Origin: Trichosporon coremiiforme
Taxonomy: Eukaryota > Basidiomycota > Tremellomycetes > Trichosporonales > Trichosporonaceae
Assembly: GCA_039545355.1 (NCBI GenBank)
Contig: BCJJ01000004.1
Coordinates: 868,001-932,000 of the forward strand
DNA: 64,000 nt
Direction of reading: 5' to 3'
Every line of letters starts with the position of its first letter. Positions within the stretch are counted from its first letter, which is position 1. This document shows, one piece after another, positions 46,390 through 56,523 of the stretch. Below the pieces are notes generated by a model. The model saw only the letters and a list, made by a program, of their open reading frames with translations, was not told where the DNA came from and searched no databases. Made by a program: the position numbers and the translations under genes.

Positions 46390-46773
46390 CCTGCGCTGTA
46401 TATATCTGAGTGGAACGAGGTTGGAAAGTCGGACTGAGGAACAGAGGAACGAATACACTAACGAAAACAAAGTGCACGGACGCGGTGGTCGTGAGGACGC
46501 GTCGCGAAGTCATGTTGGCGCATTACGTAAGCTTTAGTGGGGTCTCCCACGGTTGCTTTTGTTTGGTCCCTGCCCAGGCAGTCGAGGGGTAACTGGGGCA
46601 ACCCTCTGAGTTCGTGACTTCCTCGCGCACCCAAGCAACACGATGCCGACCTCTTCCTCATCCCAGGGATACAGTGGTGACATCTACGACTCGGCAACAC
46701 TAGATGGATGGCTTACAGGCCGTAGGCGACGTCGAACGTCATAAAAAGCAGACGACCATCCTCGAGCATTTCG
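46390..46773. other. Intergenic: RTT109 promoter and 3' flank of the small gene
   Basis: No complete ORF recognised. A + strand start at 46643 gives MPTSSSSQGYSGDIYDSATL and stops soon after; I think it is a shadow, because the strand that fits splicing is the opposite one. Confidence 0.4.
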
Positions 46774-47074
46774 TCATGTGGTTCGAGCAACCATCTCGGA
46801 GACCTTCCTTGAGCGTTCAATATCGTTCATGACAGGCGATACCAAGTTGACTGCAAAACAATGGATGCAGGAGTCAGCGTTGACCCCGTAAGTAGTCAAT
46901 GAAGCAACTTGCGAGTCATTAAGGTTCGTTCGAGCTATTACGGCAAGCAGCCCGTTCTGTCGCTGAAACGCGGGGGCCTAGTTCTTCTGAGCTTTTAACG
47001 TCGACAGCATCCATGAACGCCCCGCCATTCTGATTGATGATCTGGAGGCTCTCTTCGACCTGGCAGTCACTCAT
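46774..47074 (-). CDS. Possible small two-exon gene (69 residues), no family recognised
   Basis: Exon 1 (47074-46942) reads MSDCQVEESLQIINQNGGAF, then MDAVDVKSSEELGPRVSATE. Exon 2 (46850-46774) reads LNLVSPVMNDIERSRKVSEM then VARTT and stop. The 91-nt intron has a GTAATA donor and a GCTGACTCC site before TTTTGCAG. Exon lengths 133+77 give exactly 70 codons. Composition is balanced and polar, unlike chance frames nearby. There is no signal peptide or membrane segment. The donor is weak and part of the + strand is also open, so it may be a remnant of a larger gene. Confidence 0.4.
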
Positions 47075-47363
47075 GATCTACGGTTGAGCTCAACACAGCT
47101 CTGAGCTGGCTCTTAGCTTACGCCTGCCGTTGTCCTCTCTTTAGTCTCCAAAGAACGTGTCGCGCGCGTTCGGTTCACAAACGGCCTACTCGGTGATAGG
47201 GGTTGTAGCCCGGGCTGCGGGCATCGGATTCCAGTCACTCCGCCGCGCTTAACTCTACACCAAGGTTGTCTCGGGAAAGAGCACCTGTCCTATATATGGA
47301 CTCCCAGCTCGAGCGATCCCATGTTTTCCCTTTCCTCTGTCTGCGCACTACAAATCCGCAGCG
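47075..47363. promoter_or_regulatory. Divergent promoter of the small gene and the carboxylesterase
   Basis: About 290 bp between the opposed starts at 47074 and 47364, including a TATA box at 47291-47297 for the rightward gene. Confidence 0.5.
47291..47297 (+). promoter_or_regulatory. TATA box of the carboxylesterase gene
   Basis: TATATAT about 70 bp before the ATG at 47364, a normal place for a core promoter of a regulated secreted-enzyme gene. Confidence 0.55.
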
Positions 47364-49202
47364 ATGAGGATAGCCCTCTCTTTTGTTCTGGCACCTTTCG
47401 TTCTGGCTGGTCCTGCTCCCGTGACACATGTCGACATGACTGGCTCGGGCACTCTCGACACGCGCGCCGCGACAATCGCGGTCGAGACGCCCGCTGGCTC
47501 CATCGTTGGACGGCAAGACATGTTGACGGAAGACTTCAACGGGATTCCGTTTGCGGAGCCACCAGTTGGCAACCTCCGGTTACGACCACCAGTGCGCCTG
47601 AACTCGACGCTGAACAGCTTCGATGGAACGTCATATGCTCCGGCATGCCCACAGTTCATCGCGCCGACTCCGTCCGACCAATCACCCTTCTTCGAACGTG
47701 TTATGGGCTCGCTCGTCGACAGCCCGTTCGTCAAGCGTGCTCTCAAGGTCAGCGAGGACTGCCTGAACCTGAACGTGATCCGGCCACGAGGGGTCAAGGC
47801 AGGCGACAACCTGCCGGTGCTGTTCTGGATGTACGGCGGCGGGTTCTCGCTCGGTTGGAACTCGATGTACGATGCGAGCGGCATGGTCGCTGAGGCGGCG
47901 GCGGTTGGAAAACCGTACATCTTTGTTGCAGTGTGAGTTCCGGTGGTCTTCGCCATGAACTGACAATTCAGTAACTATCGCGTCGGCGCCTGGGGCTGGC
48001 TTGCGGGCAAGGAGATGATGGAGGACGGATCAACGAACCTCGGACATCTGGACCAGCGCATGGGCTTGGAGTGGGTTGTGAGTGCAGCTGAGTATGCAAC
48101 GGCCTCGAGCTGACAACAGGCGGACAACATTGCAGCCTTTGGCGGTGACCCCTCCAAGGTGACACTCTGGGGCGAGAGCGCCGGCAGCATCTCCGTCTTC
48201 CACCAGATGGCAGCCTACGACGGCGACAACACATACAAGGGCAAAACCCTGTTCCGGGCGGGAATCATGAACTCCGGGTCTATGATGCCGCTGGAGCCTG
48301 TCGACTCTCCGCGCTCTCAATCCATCTTCGATGCCGTCGTCTCGCACGCCGGCTGCTCCAGTGCCGAGGACAAGCTCGAGTGTCTCCGCGCTCTGTCGCT
48401 GGAGGACTTCACGCGCGCTGCGAACTCGCAGCCGGGACTGCTGTCCTACACCGCCGTCGCTGTGTCCTACATGCCCCGTGTGGACGGCAAGTTCTTGACA
48501 CGCACGCCGCATGAGATCGTCAAAGCTGGAGCGTATGCGCCGGTGCCCTTCATTCTGGGCGATCAGGAGGACGAGGGCACGCTCTTCTCGCTGTTCCAGA
48601 GCAACATCTCGTCCACGACCGAAGGCATTGTCGGCTACCTCTCGGACCTGTACCTCCCCGCGACGCCCATCGAGAAGGTCCGCGAGCTGGTGGAGGCGTA
48701 CCCTCAGTCGATCAGCGCCGGCTCCCCCTTCAACACGGGCATCTTCAACGAGGTCTACCCCGGCTTCAAGCGACTCGCAGCCCTCATGGGCGACTTCAGC
48801 TTTACGATCACGCGCCGCCTGTTCCTCGAGCACTGTACGGCCAACCACCCCGAAGTGCCAGCATGGTCCTACCTCGCCTCATACGCCTACGGAACACCGG
48901 TCCTTGGCTCGTTCCACGCCTCGGACCTCGTGCAGGTCTTCTTCGGCGTGCTGCCCAACTACGCCTCCGTCAATGTGAGGAAGTACTACGCCAACTTTGT
49001 GTGGAACCTCAACCCGAATGATGCGAGCGGAGGCACTGGAGGAGGCAACTCGCAAGTCAACTTCCAGTGGCCCCGCTGGACGAACAATAGCCGCGTGCTC
49101 GTCAACTTCTACAGGTTGTTCTTCAGACACATCGCCGACGACTTTAGGAGTAACGTCTTCGAAGTCATCAAGCGCAATGCGGACTACTACATGGGCGGGT
49201 GA
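47364..49202 (+). CDS. Secreted type-B carboxylesterase/lipase (Candida rugosa lipase-like)
   Basis: Three exons (47364-47932, 47972-48077, 48120-49202) sum to 1758 nt, 585 residues. An N-terminal signal peptide (MRIALSFVLAPFVLAGPAP) is followed by the family start GRQDMLTEDFNGIPFAEPPV, the oxyanion-loop region FWMYGGGFSLGW, NYRVGAWGWLAGKEM and the nucleophile elbow VTLWGESAGSISVFHQMA (Ser near 48180). Acid-region DQEDEGTLFS and the histidine in LGSFHASDLVQVFF complete the triad. Cysteines ACPQF, EDCLNL, AGCSS and LECLRA suggest the two usual disulfides. Expected to hydrolyse esters or lipids outside the cell; substrate unknown. Introns end GAACTGACAATTCAG and GAGCTGACAACAG. Confidence 0.9.
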
Positions 49203-50147
49203 GTGAACCAGCTCGCGACGGAGCGAGGTGCGAGGTCTCGGCTCTCATCACTGCCGACCCTTGACTTCACTTCACTTCGGTGAGGTGGATCTCCGTGGTG
49301 ATGTGAGCAGTGAGAGGCTATGGACGTTTGAGAAACATGAACTCTGTGTATTCCTGGGATCTTGGGGCAAATGTGATAGCAACACCTCCGAAACGCACGA
49401 TAAGACACATTGTCAGTGTTTGACTTCGACTCGGCGCGAGGGGTTAACCTAGATAGATACCGAGCCGCGGATTTAAGTTGCCGGCCGCCATTCAGCTGCG
49501 CCGGGCCTGAAAGCTAGAGTCAAGTGTTGACGTGTCCGTTTCCTGGGGTGCTTCTGGGGCTTCGCTTGGGATCTGCATGAGCGAAAGATGTTGTGAGCAA
49601 AGGACAGTTGGTGCAAAGGGGAAGAGTAGATGCGATATCCGCTGATGGGCGTTGATCGGACATGACCTGCGGCTGCCGGCTAGACTGGCATAACAGCCGG
49701 TCTCCCTGCCCGGGTCCGAGACACGGCGTATCCGCAGGTTGAGCGTGTCGGTGAGCGATGGGCGTGCTGACATGGCCCCCATGATCCAAAGTCCGTGTGG
49801 GCAATGTTCCCCGCCTCGGCCTGCGTGTCAGGGCCGTCTGTCCCAGAGTGACGGAACTCAATGGCGGACATGTGCTGGGCCGTGCGCTGAGCTGGCACTG
49901 ATGATGAACCAGGAACGAGGAACGCCCTCAACCTGGTATCCGAAACCAACCTCCGCCGTACACCGTGTCGTGTCCACATGTGTGCTGGCTAGGCATGCCT
50001 GCGTACTTCGCTTTCCGCCGAGTGCATCCCTGCACTTGCTTTCATGACCTTCCCCGACCCACCATCCGATGCACCTATAAAGCCGCCTGCTCACCCTCGT
50101 TCTGTCACCCTTCCCCCCATCCCCATCTTCAGTGCAGCAAGCGTACA
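49203..50147. promoter_or_regulatory. Intergenic between carboxylesterase and SDR, with SDR promoter
   Basis: About 945 bp. Direct CTTCACTTCACTTCGG sequence near 49264 and a TATA box close to the SDR start. No protein-like ORF. Confidence 0.5.
50076..50082 (+). promoter_or_regulatory. TATA box of the SDR gene
   Basis: TATAAAG 66 bp before the ATG at 50148, followed by a pyrimidine-rich leader. Confidence 0.6.
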
Positions 50148-51360
50148 ATGACCGACGACAGCAAGCAGAAAGACCAGGCTACGCGCGCCGCCGTCCTCAC
50201 CTCCGTCGAGGAGCGCAGCCAGGACACGACCGGCACCGGCCGCGTCAAGGGCAAGGTGTGCATCGTCACTGGTGTCGGCCCCGCGGCCGGCATTGGCGCG
50301 CAGGCCGCCCGTCTCCTCGCGCGCGAGGGCGCGGCCGCGCTCTACCTCCTCGACGTGTCCAAGGACCTGCCCGCGTTCGCGAAGAGTCTCCAGGGAACTT
50401 TCCCCAACACCAAGGTGAGTCCGTCCTTCTCTTCCCTGCTTTCCGCTGTGGTCTTCCCTCATGGTCCGAGAGCGCTAAAGCTGGTTCCGTTCTGGGGAAT
50501 AGCTGATACCAGATCGTGGCCATCACCGGCGACGCGGCCGACGACACCGTCGTCTCGTCCGCGGTCCAGCGTGCCCTGGACGAGACCTCGCGCCTCGACG
50601 TCTACTTCGCCAACGCGGGCATTTCGCACCTGAAGCCTCAGGCTCAGGAGGGCGGCCCGCCCCAGCTGATCCTCGACGTGATCTCTGGAACCAGGACAGC
50701 GCAGGACATCTCCGCGGCCGAGTTCTCAGAGGTGATGCGGATCAATGCGCTCTCCGTCTTCCTCGCGCTCAAGTACGCCGTGCCCGCCATGCAGCGTACC
50801 TCGGACTCGAAGAAGATTCCCCAAGGAAGCGTGATCAGCACCGCCTCCGTGGCCGGCGTCAACGCCAACGGCGGTCCCCTGCCCTACTCGGCCACCAAGG
50901 CTGCGGTCATCAACATGACCAAGTCGGCCGCTTACGAGGTCGCCGGCAAGAACGTGCGCATCAACTGTATCTGTCCCGGACTCATTCGGACGGATATGAC
51001 CAAGACCATCTTTGAGTTGGCCGCCATGGCGGGCGTCGACGAGAACGTCGGGCAGCTTAACCCGCTCCAGCGCCACGGTCTCCCGGAAGGTGAGTGCATG
51101 AGACCGACGGACGCAAGTCCCGAGGTCTGAGGTCTTGGACGCTATCTTGGAGTCTCTGCAGGTCTTGAAGACTCTGCAGCTGTGCCACAGGGGAATGTAA
51201 GCTGACCACCGCAGAGATTGGCCAGGCCGTGCTGTGGCTCGCGTCCGACGAGTCGTCGTACGTCAATGGACACGCGCTCGTGGTCGATGGCGGCCTCACC
51301 GCGAGCATGCCATACATCCCCGGCGCGTCTGACAAGATCAAGGAGCTCGCCAAGTTTTAA
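50148..51360 (+). CDS. Short-chain dehydrogenase/reductase (classical SDR)
   Basis: Three exons (50148-50414, 50513-51089, 51215-51360) sum to 990 nt, 329 residues. The Rossmann fold is shown by the cofactor motif [20 protein letters not shown], the acidic residue after the second strand (LYLLDVSKD, suggesting NAD preference), [13 protein letters not shown], the catalytic Ser in [24 protein letters not shown] (Tyr and Lys) and [12 protein letters not shown]. It ends with the usual [21 protein letters not shown] polar N-terminal extension of about 35 residues precedes the domain and shows no clear targeting signal. Substrate cannot be told. Converges on the CDF gene, about 180 bp between stops. 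Confidence 0.88.
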
Positions 51361-51540
51361 GTTTGACTAAGTTGTTTATGCAAGGATACACCGTATACAT
51401 TGCATCTATGTTGAAAGTAAATGAGAGGAGAGGAGAGGACCGGAGAACAGAGGAAGTGAGCGGAGAAAGGATCGAGATCGTCTATGTGTGCTTAAATGGA
51501 ATGCGAGGCAAAGGCCCAGGGCTGCGGCTCTGCAAGCTGC

Positions 51541-53166
51541 CTATTGCTTCTTGCGATGCTCCGGCTTGTGGTCCACCTCATGGTCGACGTGCACGAAGCA
51601 CCTGTCTACGTTCGGCAGCGCCTCAATCTGGTCCTGGAGATCCTGCGAGATGTCGTGCGCCTTCCATAACGGCATCTCGGGGTCACTGAGATGTCAGCTG
51701 AATCTGGGGCTCCCGTCAGCTAAGGGTACTTACAGAACAATGTCAACCTCGACGACATAGTCCGGTCCCGAGTGGTACACGCGCACAGTATCGACCTGCT
51801 TGATCTCCTCGCTGAACGTCATGGCCTTGTACGTGACCATGGACACGAACTCGCGCGGCGCAGCAATGCCGGCGAGGAACGTGAACTGCTCGTAGACTGT
51901 GCGTGCCCAGAGCCCTATCACGATGATGGCGAGCACCATGGCGCCGACGGGGTCGATCCACCACCTCAGCTTGGCGCCGCCCGCGTTCGAGAGGATGGAG
52001 AAACCGTTTGTAAACAGGTCGTTGCGGTGGTCTTCCCAGAGCACTTGGACTTGGGAGGAGGAGGAGCGGATCGCGTAGCAGTACAGGAACAGGAGGAGCT
52101 TAACCACTGGAACGTTTAGTTGAATCCGGACTCGACGTTGCTGAGAAGCAGAGGGAAGAGCCGTGAAGGAAGACAGAAGACTCACCCCACGCCACACACA
52201 CGCAGACCAGCGGGACGAGGTGGAACGCCTTCGTGTCACTGCCGTCGTGCGTGATCAGCTCCTGGAGCGATTGCACCTGGGGTTAGCTAGACGGCCGAGA
52301 GGTGAAGAGCTGTCTTCTACACTGTATGCTTCGACTCGGTGAAGGTTCTCACTCACCACAAGGATCACGTTGACCGCGCCCATGATAAAGCCGAAGACGA
52401 TATTGCCACTGATGTCAGCTATCGCCGTAGCACTCGGCTTAGGTGAACTGGAGGCTTATTCTCCTCCACTCAGTTGGGCGAAAGCAGACAGAAGAACCGG
52501 GGAAGGTGCACGTACACTGCGAGTTAGCGATGGAACAAGAACAAGGCTCACTGGTCTCGAAACGGGAGCCTCTAGCGGGCCATTTCTTCTCGTTCGCACG
52601 CTTCGAAGCACGGTGGGCACTCCACAGAATCAGGTTCGCGAAGGGGTCGACTGGATCAAGTTCAGTGCACATCTTCCTTATGATGGCAACTCACACACTG
52701 TGTCGTCAGCTTCTCCGCCCGATGTACAGCTGCTGATGGCATCATAACAGTGCCAAGGACACTTACCTGCGTCCACACAGCTCGCGAACAGGGCGAGCGA
52801 CAAGGATGAGATAGCAGCGTATAGCTGAATTGCGGCCAGACAGATATTTGCCGCAAAGCTGACGTTAACGGCGATCTTGACCTTGAGCGCTGCCGCTTCG
52901 CCGGCGTCCCGTGCTTCAGCGGTATGCACGTCCATGGGTTTGAGAAGGTTGTCGATGTGCTCGTTCTGGTTCTCGTAGAAGCTAGCGACCTTGCCCGCCT
53001 TGCGTTTGCGGAGGGTGTCGATCTCGGCCGCACTTTTCACCTTCTGCCGAAGAAGGAGGGGATCGCTCTCGCCTGCTTCGCGCGACACGACGGTGTCCAT
53101 GTTCATGAGCTCGAGGTCTACGTCGGGCGAGAGCACCGGCGCCGTCATCGTTGCTGTCGACGACAT
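51541..53166 (-). CDS. Cation diffusion facilitator, Mn-type (MTP8-11-like), with 1-nt and 3-nt exons
   Basis: Eight exons: 53166-52767, 52697-52695 (3 nt), 52650-52552, 52516 (1 nt), 52408-52357, 52276-52186, 52106-51734 and 51685-51541. They sum to 1164 nt, 387 residues. A polar N-terminus (residues 1-100) precedes TM helices (VSFAANICLAAIQLYAAISS). Across the micro-exons the text becomes CVDAVFDPFANLILW and RFETIGNIVFGFIMGAV, both conserved in CDFs. DHRNDLFTN carries the D-x3-D pair typical of Mn transporters in place of H-x3-D. WWIDPVGAMVLA and the C-terminal metal-sensing domain (DTVRVYHSGPDYVVEVDIVL) follow. It likely moves Mn2+ out of the cytosol into Golgi or vacuole; location is inferred. 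Confidence 0.85.
52516..52516 (-). other. Predicted one-nucleotide exon of the CDF gene
   Basis: Single T (sense) between an intron ending GCTAACTCGCAG (52551-52517, 35 nt) and an intron beginning GTACGTGC (52515-52409, ending GCTGACATCAG). It turns ACC-A plus T-GGC into ACC-ATT-GGC, giving the conserved ETIGNIVFG. Without it the frame hits a stop soon. Confidence 0.65.
52695..52697 (-). other. Predicted three-nucleotide exon of the CDF gene
   Basis: TGT (sense) between an intron ending GCTGACGACACAG (52766-52698) and one beginning GTGAGTTG (52694-52651). Inclusion gives DAVFDPFAN, and skipping gives DAVDPFAN; the Phe is conserved in CDF proteins. Confidence 0.6.
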
Positions 53167-54324
53167 GCTGGAAGGGAGGGAGTGGGGAAAGTGGTGGTGC
53201 TGAAATTTCCCGCAAGCAGCTGACTCGACTTTGGTTGTCTTGTGTCCCTTGCTTTGGCCTGTGCTTGCTCGGGTTGCCGCCAAGTAACCAGACCTAACAC
53301 CCGGTGGCGTCGCAGGGGCGGTGCTCCACTCGTTATCTATCGGCGTCTTTTCCGCGCTCGGACATTGCGCCCGAACCCTCGCGCTCACAAGGCGCCGCGC
53401 GCGGACACGTCGTGCTGTCGGTCTAACACGGCTGACATTATTCGGACCACACGGCCCGGCTGACGAGATGATCCCTTGAACTACGAGTCGCAGATAGACC
53501 CAAGGGCTTAGGCCAGTCACCGGCAGCTCGGTTCTGAACGTGTTGCCCGCGAGAAAGAGCCCTGGGTCGCTCATCTCGTTCCTGGGTGTCCTGGCCGACG
53601 CCGTGGCTTCCTCCCCATACCTCATCTCGAAGCAAGATTGGCCCAGCAAGCATGCACATGTCTGCACTGGAACTGAGACCGTAACGAGTCTGAAACCTAC
53701 ATTCAAAGATGCATGACTGGCTATTTCCAGTGGAACTTTGCAGGTCGTCGCTCCTCTCCCGTCGTTGGCCCGGTGGAACAACGGCCAGCCTGGATTACCC
53801 CAAGCCAACTCGCGTCCGCAGTGCACTATCCGCGACTAACGCGCCCCTCTGCGTGCTCTCCGGCATGTCTAGCGACTCTTGTCTAGCCCGGATGATGTCA
53901 GTGCAAGAGTGTTGGAAAATCTCCGGGCTTCGCACTCGGACCTCTTCCGCCTCGTTCACACTGCGACGGCACGCAGCCTCACTTCTCACCGACATCTTTC
54001 ACCTCTTCGCCATCCACCATCACTCTTACTTGCATTGTACATCCGACCACATCGCATCAAAACTACCCGCCATGCACTGCGACCAGCCCCCAACCCACTG
54101 TGCCAGGGATGTCGTCACTCCCGAGAAGGCCAGCCAAACAATGGCGTCCCTGGATCACGTGGTCCCGTAATCTCGACTCTCTCTCGACGCGTCGCGCTCG
54201 TAGAACGGGTTGTCGTTTCGAAATCTACACATCCACCCACATCCACCTTCGCTGTGTCTAGGCAGTTCTAGTCGCTCCACACAGCCGTAGCCCTGGATAT
54301 AGCAGCCTCGACACACCGCCGAAC
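53167..54324. promoter_or_regulatory. Divergent intergenic region of the CDF and RCC1-PHD genes
   Basis: About 1.16 kb between opposed starts. Open frames (for example 53709-54170 on +) are mixed-composition and rejected. A CACGTG at 54156-54161 lies 165 bp before the RCC1-PHD start. Confidence 0.45.
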
Positions 54325-56523
54325 ATGACCGCCGAGCAGACCGAGGATAACTGGGGCCGAGGTGAGTGCTTTCCGTCCCCTCCGCCAGCCCGGGTCCGAT
54401 CGTGTGATGTGATGGACGGTGTTTAGCGTCGTCCTCCGCCCTCCTCCTGGGACCTGGACACCGACCTCCTGCTGTCACCGATCACCCTCGCTTCCGCCTC
54501 GGCACGGCACGCTGCGGCACACGAGCTCTTGCTGACATTGCACAGTCCTCATTTGCGGAGGAACAGACTGGTACGTTTATCGACAAACATCGATCCGCAC
54601 ATGTTAACACACTCTAGGGCTGCAAACGGAAAAGGAAGGAAACAACAGGAGTGAGTTTGGCCTCGACAGAACAGGAACTGACATCCAGCGCCGGAGATCT
54701 CAATGAGCCTTACATCTTGCGATCGCTCTGTCATATCAAGGTCACCAAAGTTCTCTCAGGTTGCGCTGCCAACTACGGAATCGCCATCGATGGTAAGGGA
54801 TACTTTCCTCGTAGTCAAGCTGACATCAGTCGACGGCCTCGCGCACCTCTTCGGTCGTGTGTCCGGTATCGGACCGGTGTCGAAGAAGGGCATCGTTCCG
54901 CATGACGCACCGATGCACGTCTCGCCCCGCAACGTCGGCCTCGGTGACGACGTGAAGTGGGTCGGCGGCGCTGCGGGACGGAGCCACTGGTTCCTCCTGG
55001 ATTCGAAGGGAGGCGTATGGGGTTCCGGCAACAACGTCGTCGGCCAGCTTGGTCTTGTGAGTTGCTCTCTTAGGGTCTGAAACTGACGGCAGTCGACGTC
55101 TGGCGAGGTCGAGACGCTGGAGCGCATCCCCGGACCGTGGACGAGGGCAGGAGAGAAGGTCATCCAGGTCACCGCCGGACATACCTTCTCTCTCTTCCTC
55201 ACTGACGCGGGCAAGGTGTACGCTTGCGGTTCGAGTGAGCACGGTCAGCTCGGCAATGGAACAACAGGAGAGCGCCTCGTCAAGGCGGGTAAGACTTCGT
55301 ATGACGTCCAGGCTCCTCCCCGTAAGCTCAGTGGTGCGGCGTTAGCTGACGTCAGGGTTGATCGAGGACATCTTTGAGGGCAAGAAGATCGCGCAGATAT
55401 CGTCCGGAAACCAGCACTCGCTTGCGCTCGACGAGGACGGAAATGTCTACGCCTGGGGTTACGCCGGCTACGCGCGCCTCGGACTCGGCGACCAGAAGGA
55501 CCAGCTCGTGCCCACCCTGGTGCCTCAGTTCTCGGACAGCAACCCGAAGCGCCGCGCCGAGACTGTCATTTGCGGACCAACCAGTGAGTTGGCCCGGCCG
55601 TTGTTTCCTAACTCCCTCCAGACTCCGTTGTCATTGACCGCTTCAAGATGTTCCACATGGCGGGCAAGTGGAAGCTGACGGGAGATGGCTCGACCGGATC
55701 GCCTTACACGACGTTCAAGCTGCTCGACAGCCGTAAGCTGCACAGAAGATTGTCTGGCTAACTCGTTACAGTGAGCAGTTGCAAGATCCAGGTCGCGTCT
55801 CTCGGTGGCTGCACGCACTTCATCACGACGCCGACGGACGACGGAACGACGCAGACCGTCGGATTTGGTCAAGGAGCGCTTTACGGAGGTGAGTTGGACG
55901 CTCGTACGGCATGAACTGACAAACAGAACTCGGCTTCGGCCCCGACGTCGGCAAGAGCTCGACCAAACCGATAGCCATCGCTCCCCTGGCCGGCATCGAC
56001 GTCATTGAGTAAGCCTTCACGATCTGAACTAGCTGACAGTCAGCATTGCCGCCGGAGCATTCTTCACTCTCTTCCTCGCCAAGCCCAACCAGCAGCTTGA
56101 GGACCGTCCTCGGTATCCCGTTACCGTCGAGTCTGAGGACGTGTGCCTGGTTTGTCACGAGGAAGGCGACGAGAGCCTGCTCCTGGAGTGCCAAAAGGTG
56201 AGTTCTGAGCTATTTGTTGCATACCGTAAGCTGACCACCAGTGCGACGAGCCGTATCACTGCGGCTGCCTGACGCCTCCTCTGACTGAGCTGCCCGATGG
56301 CGAGTGGTTCTGCCCCGTGTGCGAGAAGGAGGGCGAGTCGATGGAGCAGCAGTGCTCCCTGATCCCAGATGAGGACGCGATCGGCGAGCCCGAGTTGCCC
56401 GAAACGCCTCTGAAGCGCAAGACCGAATCAGAGGAACGGGCGACGCCAGGTGAGTCTGATGAGCGGGGACGGATACTGACGTTGGCAACAGAAAGTGGAT
56501 ACAAGCGTCCTCGTTCTGGGTAA
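54325..56523 (+). CDS. RCC1-repeat (RCC2/TD-60-like) protein with C-terminal PHD finger
   Basis: ATG 54325-54327 (MTAEQTEDNWGR), then small exons giving VLICGGTDWAANGKGRKQQ, LNEPYILRSL and ANYGIAIDVDGLAHLFGRVS. RCC1-type repeats follow: AGRSHWFLLDSKGGVWGSGN, AGHTFSLFLTDAGKVYACGS SEHGQLGNG, SSGNQHSLALDEDGNVYAWG YAGYARLGLG, GGCTHFITT and AAGAFFTLFLAK. The C-terminus is a PHD finger with all eight ligands: CLVCHEEGDESLLLECQKCD, then EPYHCGCLTP and WFCPVC (about 56140-56315). A basic tail ends KRPRSG at the stop 56521-56523. The beta-propeller plus PHD suggests a chromatin-bound regulator, possibly reading the H3 tail. At least nine introns, most ending CTGACATCAG or CTGACAAACAG style. Confidence 0.85.

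Noticed and set aside
46643..46890. + strand gene starting MPTSSSSQGYSGDIYDSATL
   Set aside because: Stops early and needs a very short intron without a branch site; the - strand reading joins two exons in phase.
53709..54170. 153-codon open frame on + upstream of the RCC1-PHD gene
   Set aside because: Mixed composition with no family resemblance; lies in a divergent promoter.
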